In this document: in pieces, positions 24,933 to 33,408 of the stretch
Position numbering within the stretch: the first letter of the stretch is position 1
Layout of the letters: the number at the start of each line of letters is the position of its first letter
Assembly (NCBI GenBank): GCA_038137215.1
Contig: JAYQBG010000009.1
Location: 1 to 64,000 of the forward strand
Reading direction: 5' to 3'
Origin: JABJAG01 sp038137215
GTDB lineage: Bacteria > Pseudomonadota > Alphaproteobacteria > UBA6615
DNA: 64,000 bases
Position numbers and translations under genes: made by a program
Notes under the pieces: generated by a model
Told to the model about the DNA's origin: nothing
What the model saw: only the letters and a program-made list of their open reading frames with translations
Databases searched by the model: none

Positions 24933-26072
24933 TCAGGACTGACCGCCTTTGTAGATCCGGTTCAGGCGATTGCCCAAACCTGTCAGGATTTCATACCCGA
25001 TTGTTCCTGCTGACGTGGCGAGTTCGTCGGGCGTGACATGGGGACCGAGCAATTCGACCGGTTGCCCGGCGACAGCAAATTCGTCGGGCAGTTCGGTGAT
25101 GTCGAGTGTGATCAAATCCATGGAGACCCGTCCAAACAAGGGCACGTTGTAACCGGCGATGCTGGCGTGCATCCGGCCGCCGGTTCTGCTTACCGCCGCG
25201 CGCGGATACCCATCGGCATATCCCGCCGCCACGGTGGCGATTCGAGTCGGTTTTTCAACGCGATGCGCGGCACCGTATCCAACGGTCATGGGGGTGTCAA
25301 CGTTCCGCACTTGCAGAACTTTTGCATTAATTTCAATAACTTGGCGCAGGGGGTTGGGTCGCTCGAGACTCGGTGAGATGCCATAGAGAGCTGCGCCGGG
25401 GCGGGTCAGATCGAAATGGAAATCCGGCCCCAGAAAGATGCCCGGAGAGTTTGCGAGGCTTGCCCGCAGCGGACCCATGAGGCTCTCGACACGGTCCCGA
25501 AGCGCCCGGAAGCGATCAAGCTGTTTCCGGTTCATCTCGTGTTCAGGCGTGTCGGCACAGGCCAGATGGCTCATGACCGTCGAGATTTCGATGCCCCGGA
25601 GCCGCGCGGGGTCCGCGACGAGAACATCGATATCGGAGCTGTCCAGTCCCAGCCGGTTCATGCCGGTATCCAGATGGAGATAGGCGGGAGCGACGTCCCC
25701 GGCAGGGCGATCCTGCCATAGCTTGATTTGCTCCAGGCTGTTGAGTGCCGGCGTCAGGCCGGCCTCCAGAAACAGACCGGCCTCATCCCGGCCCGGTCCG
25801 TTCAGGACCACGATCTCGGCGTCGGGCAAAATCTCGCGGAGCTGTTGTCCCTCATCGGGTGTTGCGACAAAGAAAATACGGCATCCCTGCTGCGCGAGCA
25901 GGCGCGCGACCGGGGCCAGTCCGAGCCCGTAGGCATCGGCCTTTACCGAGGCACCGATTTCGGCGTGGGGACATGAGCCCTGCAGCAGTTGGTAATTCCG
26001 CGCGATCGCATCCAGATCGACGATCAGTGTGGCGCCGGTCTCGCCGGGGATCGTGCTATTGCCCGCAACCAA
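24933..26072 (-). CDS. alr: Alanine racemase
   Basis: A 379-residue PLP enzyme supplying D-alanine for peptidoglycan. VKADAYGLG carries the Lys that binds PLP, and the catalytic Tyr is in MTVGYGAAH. HLDTGMNRLG and GRVSMDLITLDITELP are conserved blocks. The start is taken as TTG at 26072 (MVAGNSTIPG...), four bases after the dnaB stop; an upstream frame exists only inside dnaB, and there is no ATG until far into the protein. Confidence 0.95.
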   Translation of the reverse strand: MVAGNSTIPGETGATLIVDLDAIARNYQLLQGSCPHAEIGASVKADAYGLGLAPVARLLAQQGCRIFFVATPDEGQQLREILPDAEIVVLNGPGRDEAGLFLEAGLTPALNSLEQIKLWQDRPAGDVAPAYLHLDTGMNRLGLDSSDIDVLVADPARLRGIEISTVMSHLACADTPEHEMNRKQLDRFRALRDRVESLMGPLRASLANSPGIFLGPDFHFDLTRPGAALYGISPSLERPNPLRQVIEINAKVLQVRNVDTPMTVGYGAAHRVEKPTRIATVAAGYADGYPRAAVSRTGGRMHASIAGYNVPLFGRVSMDLITLDITELPDEFAVAGQPVELLGPHVTPDELATSAGTIGYEILTGLGNRLNRIYKGGQS

Positions 26073-26076
26073 GGCT

Positions 26077-27627
26077 CTAGAACCGTTCCTCGGGCAGGTA
26101 GGTGTCGGCCTTGAGGTCCGCGAACTGGGTGAAGTCGCCGTTGAACTGCAGCGTGACGGTACCGATCGGGCCGTGGCGCTGTTTGGCAACGATCACTTCG
26201 GCCTTGTTGCGGCACTGCTCGAGCAACTCGTTGAAACGGGTTTCCCGCTCCAGATAGGTTTCCTGTTTCTCGTTGTCGCGCGGCGTCGGGCGTTCACGTT
26301 CCTTGTAGTACTCTTCGCGATAGATGAACGAGACGACATCGGCGTCCTGTTCGATCGAGCCCGATTCACGCAGATCGGAAAGCTGCGGGCGCTTGTCCTC
26401 GCGTTGCTCGACCGCACGCGAAAGCTGACTGAGCGCGATGACCGGCACGTTCAGCTCCTTGGCCAGAGCCTTCAGGCCCCGCGTGATCTGTGAGACCTCC
26501 TGCACCCGATTGTCCCCGCGGCTGTTGGCCGGCGGATTGATGAGCTGCAGGTAATCGACAATGATCAGGCTCAGCCCGTGCTGGCGTTTGAGACGGCGCG
26601 AACGGGTCCGGATCTGCGAGATCGTCAAAGCCGGCGTGTCGTCGATGAAGAGCTTCAGGCTGTGCAGTGCCTGGGCCACCGCGAAGACGCGGTTGTATTC
26701 TTCCTCGCGCACATCCCCGCGCCGAATCGAGTCCGAACGTACATGGGCCTGTTCGGACAGGATACGCGTGGCAAGCTGTTCGGCCGACATTTCCAGCGAA
26801 AAGAAAGCCACGCTCTCGGATTGCTCGATATCGGTGCCGTCGGGGCCTTCGACCAGCTTTTTCGACGATGCCGCGTTATAGGCAATGTTGGTCGCGAATG
26901 CGGTTTTGCCCATCGACGGACGTCCGGCAATGATTACGAGGTCGGATTCGTGCAACCCGCCGAGAAGGTTGTCCACGTCGGTGAACCCGGTCGGTACCCC
27001 GACCAGTTCGCCGTCGCGCTTGTAGGCGGCGGCGGCCATGTCGATGGCGCCGGTGACCGCGCTCTTGAAATCCCGGAATCCGGTTTCGGCGGAACCCTGT
27101 TCGGCGAGCTGGAACAGCATTTCCTCGGCGCGCTCGATCTGCTGCGGGGCGGGCGCATCGATCTCGTATTCATAGGCCGCATTGACCACATGGTCGCCGA
27201 TATCGATCAGCTCCCGGCGCAGAAAGCAGTCGTAGATTTCCTTGCCGAGATCGCCGGCGTTCTGAATTGTGATCACCGCGTTGGCGAGTTCGGCAATATA
27301 GGCCTGACCGCCGATGGCCTGCAGGTCTTCGTCATCCTTGAAGTAGTTCTTCAGGGTGACCGGATCGGCAATCTGGCCGCGCTCGATCAGATGGGCGCAG
27401 GCTTCATAGACACGCCCATGGGCCGGATCGGCGAAATGTTCGGCGAGCAGGAATTCCTGGACCCGCTCGAAAGAGCGATTGTTCACCAGAATCGCGCCGA
27501 GCAGCGCCATTTCAGCTTCGAAGTTATGGGGCGGAGAGCGGAATCCCGGTACGTTTTCATCTCCATGAAGAGGAGTCACGTTGGCGGTTTCATCGGCCAT
27601 CTGGTCTGTCATATCGCTTGTGGTCAT
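26077..27627 (-). CDS. dnaB: Replicative DNA helicase DnaB
   Basis: A 516-residue hexameric helicase of the replication fork. The N-terminal domain (PHNFEAEMALLGAILVNN, then HGRVYEACAHLIERG) and the RecA-like motor (Walker A AGRPSMGKTAFATNIA, DYLQLINPP, and ALSQLSRAVEQREDKRPQLS) are complete. No intein is visible. The order dnaB-alr-radA is common in alphaproteobacteria. It is divergent from the quinone reductase gene with a 199-bp spacer. Confidence 0.98.
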   Translation of the reverse strand: MTTSDMTDQMADETANVTPLHGDENVPGFRSPPHNFEAEMALLGAILVNNRSFERVQEFLLAEHFADPAHGRVYEACAHLIERGQIADPVTLKNYFKDDEDLQAIGGQAYIAELANAVITIQNAGDLGKEIYDCFLRRELIDIGDHVVNAAYEYEIDAPAPQQIERAEEMLFQLAEQGSAETGFRDFKSAVTGAIDMAAAAYKRDGELVGVPTGFTDVDNLLGGLHESDLVIIAGRPSMGKTAFATNIAYNAASSKKLVEGPDGTDIEQSESVAFFSLEMSAEQLATRILSEQAHVRSDSIRRGDVREEEYNRVFAVAQALHSLKLFIDDTPALTISQIRTRSRRLKRQHGLSLIIVDYLQLINPPANSRGDNRVQEVSQITRGLKALAKELNVPVIALSQLSRAVEQREDKRPQLSDLRESGSIEQDADVVSFIYREEYYKERERPTPRDNEKQETYLERETRFNELLEQCRNKAEVIVAKQRHGPIGTVTLQFNGDFTQFADLKADTYLPEERF

Positions 27628-27826
27628 GGGCGCACCCTAGTGGTGTCATCTTTTCGACAGTCTAGCCTTGTTCGGTGAGTCTGGAGGAACATGGGGAAAA
27701 CCCCGGCTGAATTCCGCTTGCAAGCTTGCGAAATATCGTGACCCGCCTTTTTCCGGCTGACTTTCCGAAACAACATGCAGGACTATATTGTCCAAAATCA
27801 GGCACTTGATCATGGGGGAACAAAAT

Positions 27827-28810
27827 ATGCGCGCAGTTTGGCATTCGAAATTCGGTCCGGCGACGGAGGTTTTCGAGATCGGCGAATATGAAACACCCGA
27901 GGCCGCCGAGGGGCAGGTCCTCGTGCGTGTTCACGCTTCGGGGATCAACCCACTGGACGTCAAGGGACGCAACGGTGGTCGCTGGCCGATGCGCGGCGAT
28001 CGCATGATCCCCCATTTTGATGGCGCCGGGGTGATCGAGGCGGTTGGCGCCGGCGTGGATGCCGGACGCATCGGAGAGCGGGTCTGGCTCTATGAGGGGC
28101 AACTGGGCCGGGCCGAAGGCACGGCGGCAAAATACATCGCCCTCGATGCCTCGCGGGCCAATCCTTTGCCCGAAAGTCAGAGTTTCTCCGAGGGAGCCTG
28201 TCTTGGCATTCCGGCCATGACGGCGCATGCGGCGGTGTATCGGGACGGAGCAGTCGAGGGACAAACCATTCTGGTGACCGGTGCGGCCGGCGCGGTCGGC
28301 AACTATGCTGTCCAGATGGCCCGCAATGGCGGTGCGACGGTGATCGGCACGGTCAGCTCTGATGAAAAAGCTGCCCGCGCACGCGAAGACGGCGCTACCT
28401 ACACAATCAACTACAAGACCGAGGACGTCGCCGAACGGGTTCTGGAACTCACCGGCGGTAAGGGTGTGGACCGGGTGGTCGAGGTCGAGCTTGGCGGCAA
28501 TATCGGCGTCACCGCCAAGGTGCTGAAAACCGGTGCGGTCATCGCTGCCTATGCCTCCATGGCCGAACCGGTTGTGCCGTTCCCGTTCTATCCGGTGCTG
28601 ATGAAGTCACCGACGCTTCACATCATCGGCTGTTTCACGATGCCGGAGGCCTTCAAACAGCAGAGTGTGGTGGATATTTCGCGTTGGATGGCCGAGGGCA
28701 AGCTGACCAATCGTGTGGCCGCCGAATTCCCGCTGGAGGAGATCGGTCAGGCACACGTGATGGTTGAAGACGGCCGCCAGGTCGGGACCGTGGTGGTGCT
28801 GCCGGGTTAA
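27827..28810 (+). CDS. Zinc-independent NADPH:quinone oxidoreductase (zeta-crystallin type)
   Basis: A 327-residue medium-chain dehydrogenase/reductase. The N-terminal MRAVWHSKFG, the HASGINPLDVKGRNG loop and the cofactor motif ILVTGAAGAVGNYAVQMARNGG are typical of quinone oxidoreductases. The structural and catalytic zinc Cys clusters are absent. It probably reduces quinones or enones with NADPH. ATG at 27827 has GGGGGA upstream. Confidence 0.9.
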   Translation: MRAVWHSKFGPATEVFEIGEYETPEAAEGQVLVRVHASGINPLDVKGRNGGRWPMRGDRMIPHFDGAGVIEAVGAGVDAGRIGERVWLYEGQLGRAEGTAAKYIALDASRANPLPESQSFSEGACLGIPAMTAHAAVYRDGAVEGQTILVTGAAGAVGNYAVQMARNGGATVIGTVSSDEKAARAREDGATYTINYKTEDVAERVLELTGGKGVDRVVEVELGGNIGVTAKVLKTGAVIAAYASMAEPVVPFPFYPVLMKSPTLHIIGCFTMPEAFKQQSVVDISRWMAEGKLTNRVAAEFPLEEIGQAHVMVEDGRQVGTVVVLPG

Positions 28811-28840
28811 CGGGTTGGCCTTTGTTCTCGCGGTCGTCTG

Positions 28841-29332
28841 CTAGTTGAGGCGAACACCGCTCTCCGCATCGAACAGGTGGCAGTTCTCAGGCTCGAATTC
28901 GAAGGTCAGCCTGTCGTCGGCACGGAACTCGAGGTCCGGGTCCACTTTGGCGACCAGCCGGTCGGCATTGCCAAACTCGAAGAAGACGAGCGAGGCGTCT
29001 CCCAGCGGTTCGACAATGCGCACCTCACCCGCGTTTGGACCGCTGTTGACCCGCACATGCTCGGAACGGATCCCAAGCACGACCTTGCGCCCGGCGAGGA
29101 CGGAAGGTGTGTCATCGCCAAGCGGCGCGCGAATGGCGTCGTTGGCGAAGACCATGCCGTCGTCTGTCGCTGCGGCCTCGCTGACCACCGTCTGGGTCAC
29201 AAGCGGGTGGCCGTGGAAGCCGAACATGCCGCTGTTACTGACGAGTTTGACCTTGAGTTGATGACGCTCTGCCACCCGGACGATTTCGTCCTTCACCGGG
29301 CAGGCGTCTGCATCGACATAAATTTCAGGCAC
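28841..29332 (-). CDS. Chimeric ORF: YaiI/YqxD N terminus joined to sugar-ABC ATPase TOBE C terminus
   Basis: A 163-residue frame with a GTG start. Residues 1-36 (MPEIYVDADACPVKDEIVRV, then AERHQLKVKLVSNSGM) are the start of a YaiI/YqxD (DUF188) PIN-like protein; similarity may continue to PLVTQTVVS around residue 50. From about residue 58 the text is that of the C terminus of a MalK/UgpC-type ATPase: AGRKVVLGIRSEHVRV, GEVRIVEPLGDASLVFFEF, and FEPENCHLFDAESGVRL. Neither parent is complete: the YaiI catalytic core and the whole ABC nucleotide-binding domain are missing. It looks like a deletion scar that fused two co-directional genes in frame. Function doubtful. Confidence 0.75.
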   Translation of the reverse strand: MPEIYVDADACPVKDEIVRVAERHQLKVKLVSNSGMFGFHGHPLVTQTVVSEAAATDDGMVFANDAIRAPLGDDTPSVLAGRKVVLGIRSEHVRVNSGPNAGEVRIVEPLGDASLVFFEFGNADRLVAKVDPDLEFRADDRLTFEFEPENCHLFDAESGVRLN

Positions 29333-29369
29333 GACTGTTTCCGGACTAAACAGGGGATGCGGAGATGTT

Positions 29370-30602
29370 CTATTCCGCCGCTTTGCTGTTGTCGCGCATC
29401 ATATCGCGGTCCCAGTCCGTGATGTAGTCGCGGGTCAGGGGGACGGCATCCTGCCGTTTTGCGATCTGGATCTGGAAGACCATCTGACCCATGCGCCGGA
29501 AGGCAATCTCACAGCCGATCAGGTAGAACTCCCACATGCGGCAGAAGCGTTCATCATAGAGTTGAAGAGCCTGCTCACGCTGTTCCATGAAGCGTTCGTA
29601 CCAGAGGTGCAGCGTGTCGGCATAGTGCAGGCGCAAAATCTCGATATCGGTCACCCAGAGCCCGGCCTTTTCGATTGCCGCCAGGGTCTCGGAGAGCGCC
29701 GGGGTGTAGCCGCCGGGGAAGATGTATTTCCGCAGCCACGAGTTGGTCGTTCCGGGCGGTTCCATCCGGCCGATGGAGTGCAGCAGGAAGACCCCGTCAT
29801 CCTTGAGAAGCTGGCGTACCTTGTCGAAATACTCCTGATAGTGCACCGCGCCGACATGCTCGAACATGCCCACTGAAGCGATCCGGTCATATGTTTCCGG
29901 CTCGTCGCGATAATCCTGAAGTTTGAAGCGGACCTGATCGGAAAGTCCGGCGTCGCGTGCACGCCGTTCGCTGACCTTGTGCTGTTCGCGGGACAGCGTC
30001 ACGCCGGTCACATCGGCGCCGGTTTCCTGCGCCAGATAGAGGCCCATACCGCCCCAGCCCGAACCGATATCGAGAACCTTCATCCCGGGTTCGCGCAGCA
30101 GCAGCTTGGCCGCGATGTGCCGTTTCTTGTCGTGTTGGGCGCGTTCGAGATCGTTGTGGGTGCCGTCGAAATACGCACAGGAATACTGTCGGTCGCTGTC
30201 CAGGAAGAGATCGTAAAGATCGTCGGAGAGATCGTAGTGATGAGCGACGTTCTTCTGCGCCTTGCCGATCGGATTGTACTGCTGGAGGCGCCGGAACATC
30301 CGGCTTACGCTCGCGCTGAAATCCGACAGCCAGTGGTGCTCGAACGACTCGATGTTGCGACCGATCAGGTCGATCAGATCGAACAGCGACCCTTCTTCGA
30401 TTGTTAGGGTCCCGTCCATATAGGCTTCGCCGACGGCAAGCCTGGGGTGCAGCAGCAGCCGCCGCTCTGTTGCGCGGGTGTGAAGCCGAATGGCAACTTC
30501 AGGCGCGGCTCCATTGCCGAATTTGTATGACTGACCGCGCGCATCGATGAGGGCCAGGTCACCCTCTACAATGACGGCGTCGAGAAACCGAGCCAAAAGC
30601 AT
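29370..30602 (-). CDS. cfa: Cyclopropane-fatty-acyl-phospholipid synthase
   Basis: A 410-residue SAM-dependent enzyme adding a methylene bridge to unsaturated membrane acyl chains. HHYDLSDDLYDLFLD begins the catalytic domain, VLDIGSGWGGMGLYLA is SAM motif I, VTGVTLSREQH and FEHVGAVHYQEYF are conserved, and YIFPGGYTPALSE carries the late active-site residues. Length fits the Cfa/CmaA group. Confidence 0.95.
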   Translation of the reverse strand: MLLARFLDAVIVEGDLALIDARGQSYKFGNGAAPEVAIRLHTRATERRLLLHPRLAVGEAYMDGTLTIEEGSLFDLIDLIGRNIESFEHHWLSDFSASVSRMFRRLQQYNPIGKAQKNVAHHYDLSDDLYDLFLDSDRQYSCAYFDGTHNDLERAQHDKKRHIAAKLLLREPGMKVLDIGSGWGGMGLYLAQETGADVTGVTLSREQHKVSERRARDAGLSDQVRFKLQDYRDEPETYDRIASVGMFEHVGAVHYQEYFDKVRQLLKDDGVFLLHSIGRMEPPGTTNSWLRKYIFPGGYTPALSETLAAIEKAGLWVTDIEILRLHYADTLHLWYERFMEQREQALQLYDERFCRMWEFYLIGCEIAFRRMGQMVFQIQIAKRQDAVPLTRDYITDWDRDMMRDNSKAAE

Positions 30603-30686
30603 CGCTTCCCCCGTGTTGCAATTGCGTTACGTCATCGGGGTAAAAGCTAGCAAAACTCTTTCAAACGGGCAAAACCGATTTCACGA

Positions 30687-31400
30687 TCAGGATTTTTCCT
30701 CATCGCTGTCCGCGTCACCCGCAGCTTCAGCAGGTTCGGCGTCCGCAGATTCGTCCGGACTTCCGTCGGCTTCCTCTGCCACCCGTTCGGCGACGTCCTC
30801 TTCGACCATGCCCTCAACAGCTGCGGCTTCCGCACCCTTGTCATCGGCAATCGCGAGCGCTTCCTCGGCCAGGGCCAGTGCCGCCTCGGCCGCTTCGCTT
30901 TCCTCGGCGATCTCGGTGATCGACAGACCGCGTTCGCGCTGGGTTGCTGCTTCGTCCTCGGTGCGCGCCACATTGATCGTGACTTCCACCTGGACTTCCG
31001 GGTGCAGCGAAATACGCACCGGATGCAGCCCGAGTTCCTTGATCGGACGGTCGAGCATGACCTGACCGCGCGAGATCGTCACGCCTGATTCGGTGACAGA
31101 GTCGGCAATGTCGCGACCACTGACCGAACCATAGAGCTGGCCGTTGTCGCCCGCCTGACGGATCAGCGCGATGTCTAGATCGTCGAGCTTTGCCGCGACG
31201 GCCTCGGCATCCTTGCGGCGTTCTAGGTTCTCGGCTTCCAGCTGAGCTCGCTGAGCTTCGAACTGGCTTTTGTTGCCGTCGGTTGCGCGCAGGGCCTTTT
31301 TCTGCGGCAAGAGGAAGTTGCGCGCATAGCCCGGCTTTACCTTTACCACATCGCCCATCTGGCCGAGTTTTTCGATACGTTCGAGAAGAATTACTTCCAT
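30687..31400 (-). CDS. rplI: 50S ribosomal protein L9 with long acidic C-terminal extension
   Basis: Residues 1-150 are a complete L9: MEVILLERIEKLGQMGDVV, KVKPGYARNFLLPQKKAL, the long central helix and the C-terminal domain ending near VEVTINVART. Standard L9 stops at about 150 residues; this one continues to 237 with an Ala/Glu/Asp-rich tail (IAEESEAAEAALALAEEA and on to SDEEKS). The tail should be disordered and negatively charged. It is the last gene of the rpsF-rpsR-DUF2232-rplI operon. Confidence 0.96.
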   Translation of the reverse strand: MEVILLERIEKLGQMGDVVKVKPGYARNFLLPQKKALRATDGNKSQFEAQRAQLEAENLERRKDAEAVAAKLDDLDIALIRQAGDNGQLYGSVSGRDIADSVTESGVTISRGQVMLDRPIKELGLHPVRISLHPEVQVEVTINVARTEDEAATQRERGLSITEIAEESEAAEAALALAEEALAIADDKGAEAAAVEGMVEEDVAERVAEEADGSPDESADAEPAEAAGDADSDEEKS

Positions 31401-31401
31401 G

Positions 31402-32367
31402 TCACACCTCCAGGCCGGCCGGGACGCGCCCGAAGCGGCGGCGAAGTTCGAGGGTTTGGTCCGCCACGCCGATCAACGCAACAACTGCGATAAGGGGCGG
31501 GAAGACGATTATAAAGCCGTAGAACACGGCGATAACGAGATAAGAGATTGGTGTTCGGCGCGCGATGGCGTGGAACGTTCCGGCACCGGCCAGGAACATG
31601 GGCACCAGCAGGGCCAGCGCCGCATTCTGTCCCAGATAGGCCAGATTGAAGTCCCCAACGATCACGAACAGAATCGCAAGCCCGAAGGCGAAGGGAATCC
31701 AAAGCGGCAGGCGGAGTTCTTCCATGCGCGGTGCCGGACGCCGCAAGGCGCCCGCAAAGTGCAGCAACGCAAGCGCGCCGGCCGTTGCGATGGACAGCAT
31801 CAGCAGCCAGGCCGCAACAATCCCGCCCGGAAATAGCGGATTCAGAACATCCACCAGAGCACGCGTACGATGAAAACCGAGTTCCGGCATCAAACCCGTG
31901 AGGGCCGGTTCAAGAAAGGACCGCGTCAGGAAGGGCAGATCCGTGTTTCCCTGAATGACCATGGCCGCAAACACACACATGGCAAGCAGTGCGCCGGCGA
32001 GAAGCCAGGCCATCACGTTCAGGGGCGGATGCCATTCGATGTAGCCCAGAGAGGTCGTTCGTGACCGCTGGAGTTGCTGTACAGCAAAAACCACTGGAAT
32101 GGCAAAAAGTCCCGCGAACAGGACAACCGGCTCCGAACTGAGTGCAAAAACGATTACCAGGGCGAAGACCAGCATCAGGCCGGTCACGCCGGCTCCGATG
32201 GCGGCCAGCAGTCCGAGCCCCAGACTGGCGGCCATCAGCAGCACGCCGGTGAGGGTCAGCGGCGCGACAGCACCCAGCCCCAACGCGAACGGAGCCGCGA
32301 AAATCAGCGCCGCTGCCGCACCGGCGGCAAGCGTCAGGACGAAGTTTTTGGCCGTGCCTTGCATCAT
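31402..32367 (-). CDS. DUF2232 multi-pass membrane protein
   Basis: A 321-residue membrane protein with about eight hydrophobic helices and no obvious catalytic motif, matching DUF2232 (YybS-like). This family is typically found between rpsR and rplI in alphaproteobacteria, as here. Its function is unknown; its position suggests co-expression with ribosomal proteins. The ATG-ATG pair at 32367/32364 sets the start; rplI begins one base after the stop. Confidence 0.88.
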   Translation of the reverse strand: MMQGTAKNFVLTLAAGAAAALIFAAPFALGLGAVAPLTLTGVLLMAASLGLGLLAAIGAGVTGLMLVFALVIVFALSSEPVVLFAGLFAIPVVFAVQQLQRSRTTSLGYIEWHPPLNVMAWLLAGALLAMCVFAAMVIQGNTDLPFLTRSFLEPALTGLMPELGFHRTRALVDVLNPLFPGGIVAAWLLMLSIATAGALALLHFAGALRRPAPRMEELRLPLWIPFAFGLAILFVIVGDFNLAYLGQNAALALLVPMFLAGAGTFHAIARRTPISYLVIAVFYGFIIVFPPLIAVVALIGVADQTLELRRRFGRVPAGLEV

Positions 32368-32410
32368 CGCATCCGTGTCGTTCGCGCAAATGCGAAAGAC
32401 GATCCGTGCC

Positions 32411-32674
32411 TCAGTCGAGGACGTAGGGCAGCAGCGCCATGAAACGGGCGCGCTTGATGGCGCGTGCCAGTTCACGTTGCTTCTTTGCCGAGACAGCCGT
32501 GATACGGCTCGGCACGATCTTGCCGCGTTCCGAAATGTATCGGCTCAGCAATTTCGTATCCTTGTAGTCGATCCGCGGCGCATTCTCGCCGGTGAACGGG
32601 CAGGTCTTGCGACGGCGGAAGAACGGACGACGGCCACCGCCGCCGCCGCCACCTGAGCGGGGTCCCATAGCCAT
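32411..32674 (-). CDS. rpsR: 30S ribosomal protein S18
   Basis: An 87-residue S18. After a Gly-rich start it reads RRPFFRRRKTCPFTGENAP, RIDYKDTKLLSRYISERGK and ITAVSAKKQRELARAIKRAR, which is the full conserved core. It partners with S6 on the 30S platform. Its ATG overlaps the rpsF stop (TAATG), a one-base overlap. Confidence 0.98.
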   Translation of the reverse strand: MAMGPRSGGGGGGGRRPFFRRRKTCPFTGENAPRIDYKDTKLLSRYISERGKIVPSRITAVSAKKQRELARAIKRARFMALLPYVLD

Positions 32675-33153
32675 TATTCTTTCTCCCCTTCGCTGTCTGA
32701 ATCGGAGCTCGACGCGGCTGCGTCATCGGCCGGAGCCGCGGCGGCTACCGGGGCGTCCTCGGTCTTGGCGGCTTCTGCACGCGGTGCGGATCTTTCGCCG
32801 TCATCGTCGTCCCGACGCGAACCGCGTTCGTTGCGGCCCTGCATCATGACGGTCGGCAGTTCTTCGTGCTCGTCAACGCGCAAAGTCATATATCGAAGGA
32901 TGTCTTCGTGGATGCGCTGCTGGCGTTCGAGTTCGTTGATGACATCCGACGGTGCGTCGATGTTCATCAGAACGTAGTGGCCCTTCCGGTTTTTCTTGAT
33001 CCGGTAGGTGAGGTTGCGAAGACCCCAGGACTCGGTCTCGACGACCTTGCCGCCGCCGCTTTCAACGACACCGGTGAAGGTGTTGACGATCTCATCAACC
33101 TGCGCGCCGGATACATCCTGACGCGCAATAAAGACGTGTTCATAGAGTGGCAT
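32674..33153 (-). CDS. rpsF: 30S ribosomal protein S6 with acidic tail
   Basis: Residues 1-105 form the S6 ferredoxin-like fold (MPLYEHVFIARQDVSGAQVD, WGLRNLTYRIKKNRKGHYVL, LERQQRIHEDILRYMTLRVD). A tail of about 50 residues follows, rich in Asp, Glu, Ser and Ala, ending SDSDSEGEKE. S6 forms a dimer with S18 in the small subunit. A GGGAG ribosome site lies upstream, and a structured leader precedes the start. Confidence 0.97.
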   Translation of the reverse strand: MPLYEHVFIARQDVSGAQVDEIVNTFTGVVESGGGKVVETESWGLRNLTYRIKKNRKGHYVLMNIDAPSDVINELERQQRIHEDILRYMTLRVDEHEELPTVMMQGRNERGSRRDDDDGERSAPRAEAAKTEDAPVAAAAPADDAAASSSDSDSEGEKE

Positions 33154-33181
33154 ATGCTGCGACTCCCTTTGGCTGTTTACT

Positions 33182-33225
33182 GACCGCCGCCGATCGCCCC
33201 GTTCACGGGCCGCGGCTGCACGGTC
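33182..33225 (-). promoter_or_regulatory. Structured leader upstream of rpsF (candidate S6:S18 autoregulatory RNA)
   Basis: Read on the minus strand, GACCG and CGGTC close a 44-base element that ends 28 bases before the rpsF ATG. Inside, GCCG pairs with CGGC, and GCCCGT pairs with ACGGGGC around a short loop. In many bacteria the S6:S18 complex binds a small hairpin in this position to repress its own operon. Position and stacked stems fit; the exact conserved bulge was not confirmed. Confidence 0.4.
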
Positions 33226-33408
33226 ATATCCGGTGGGCCCAATGCGTCACCGGCAAGGAGAACGGTGCGGATTTCTCCCCGCCACCGAATGAAGCGCGGG
33301 AATACACTAGTTGGACTTGTCGGTGCAAGCGCTTCCTTGCGGTGTCTTGCGACGCTGCGTGAGCGCCTATATGACTGACCGAAAGAGACATTGAGGGGAA
33401 ATTCCAAA

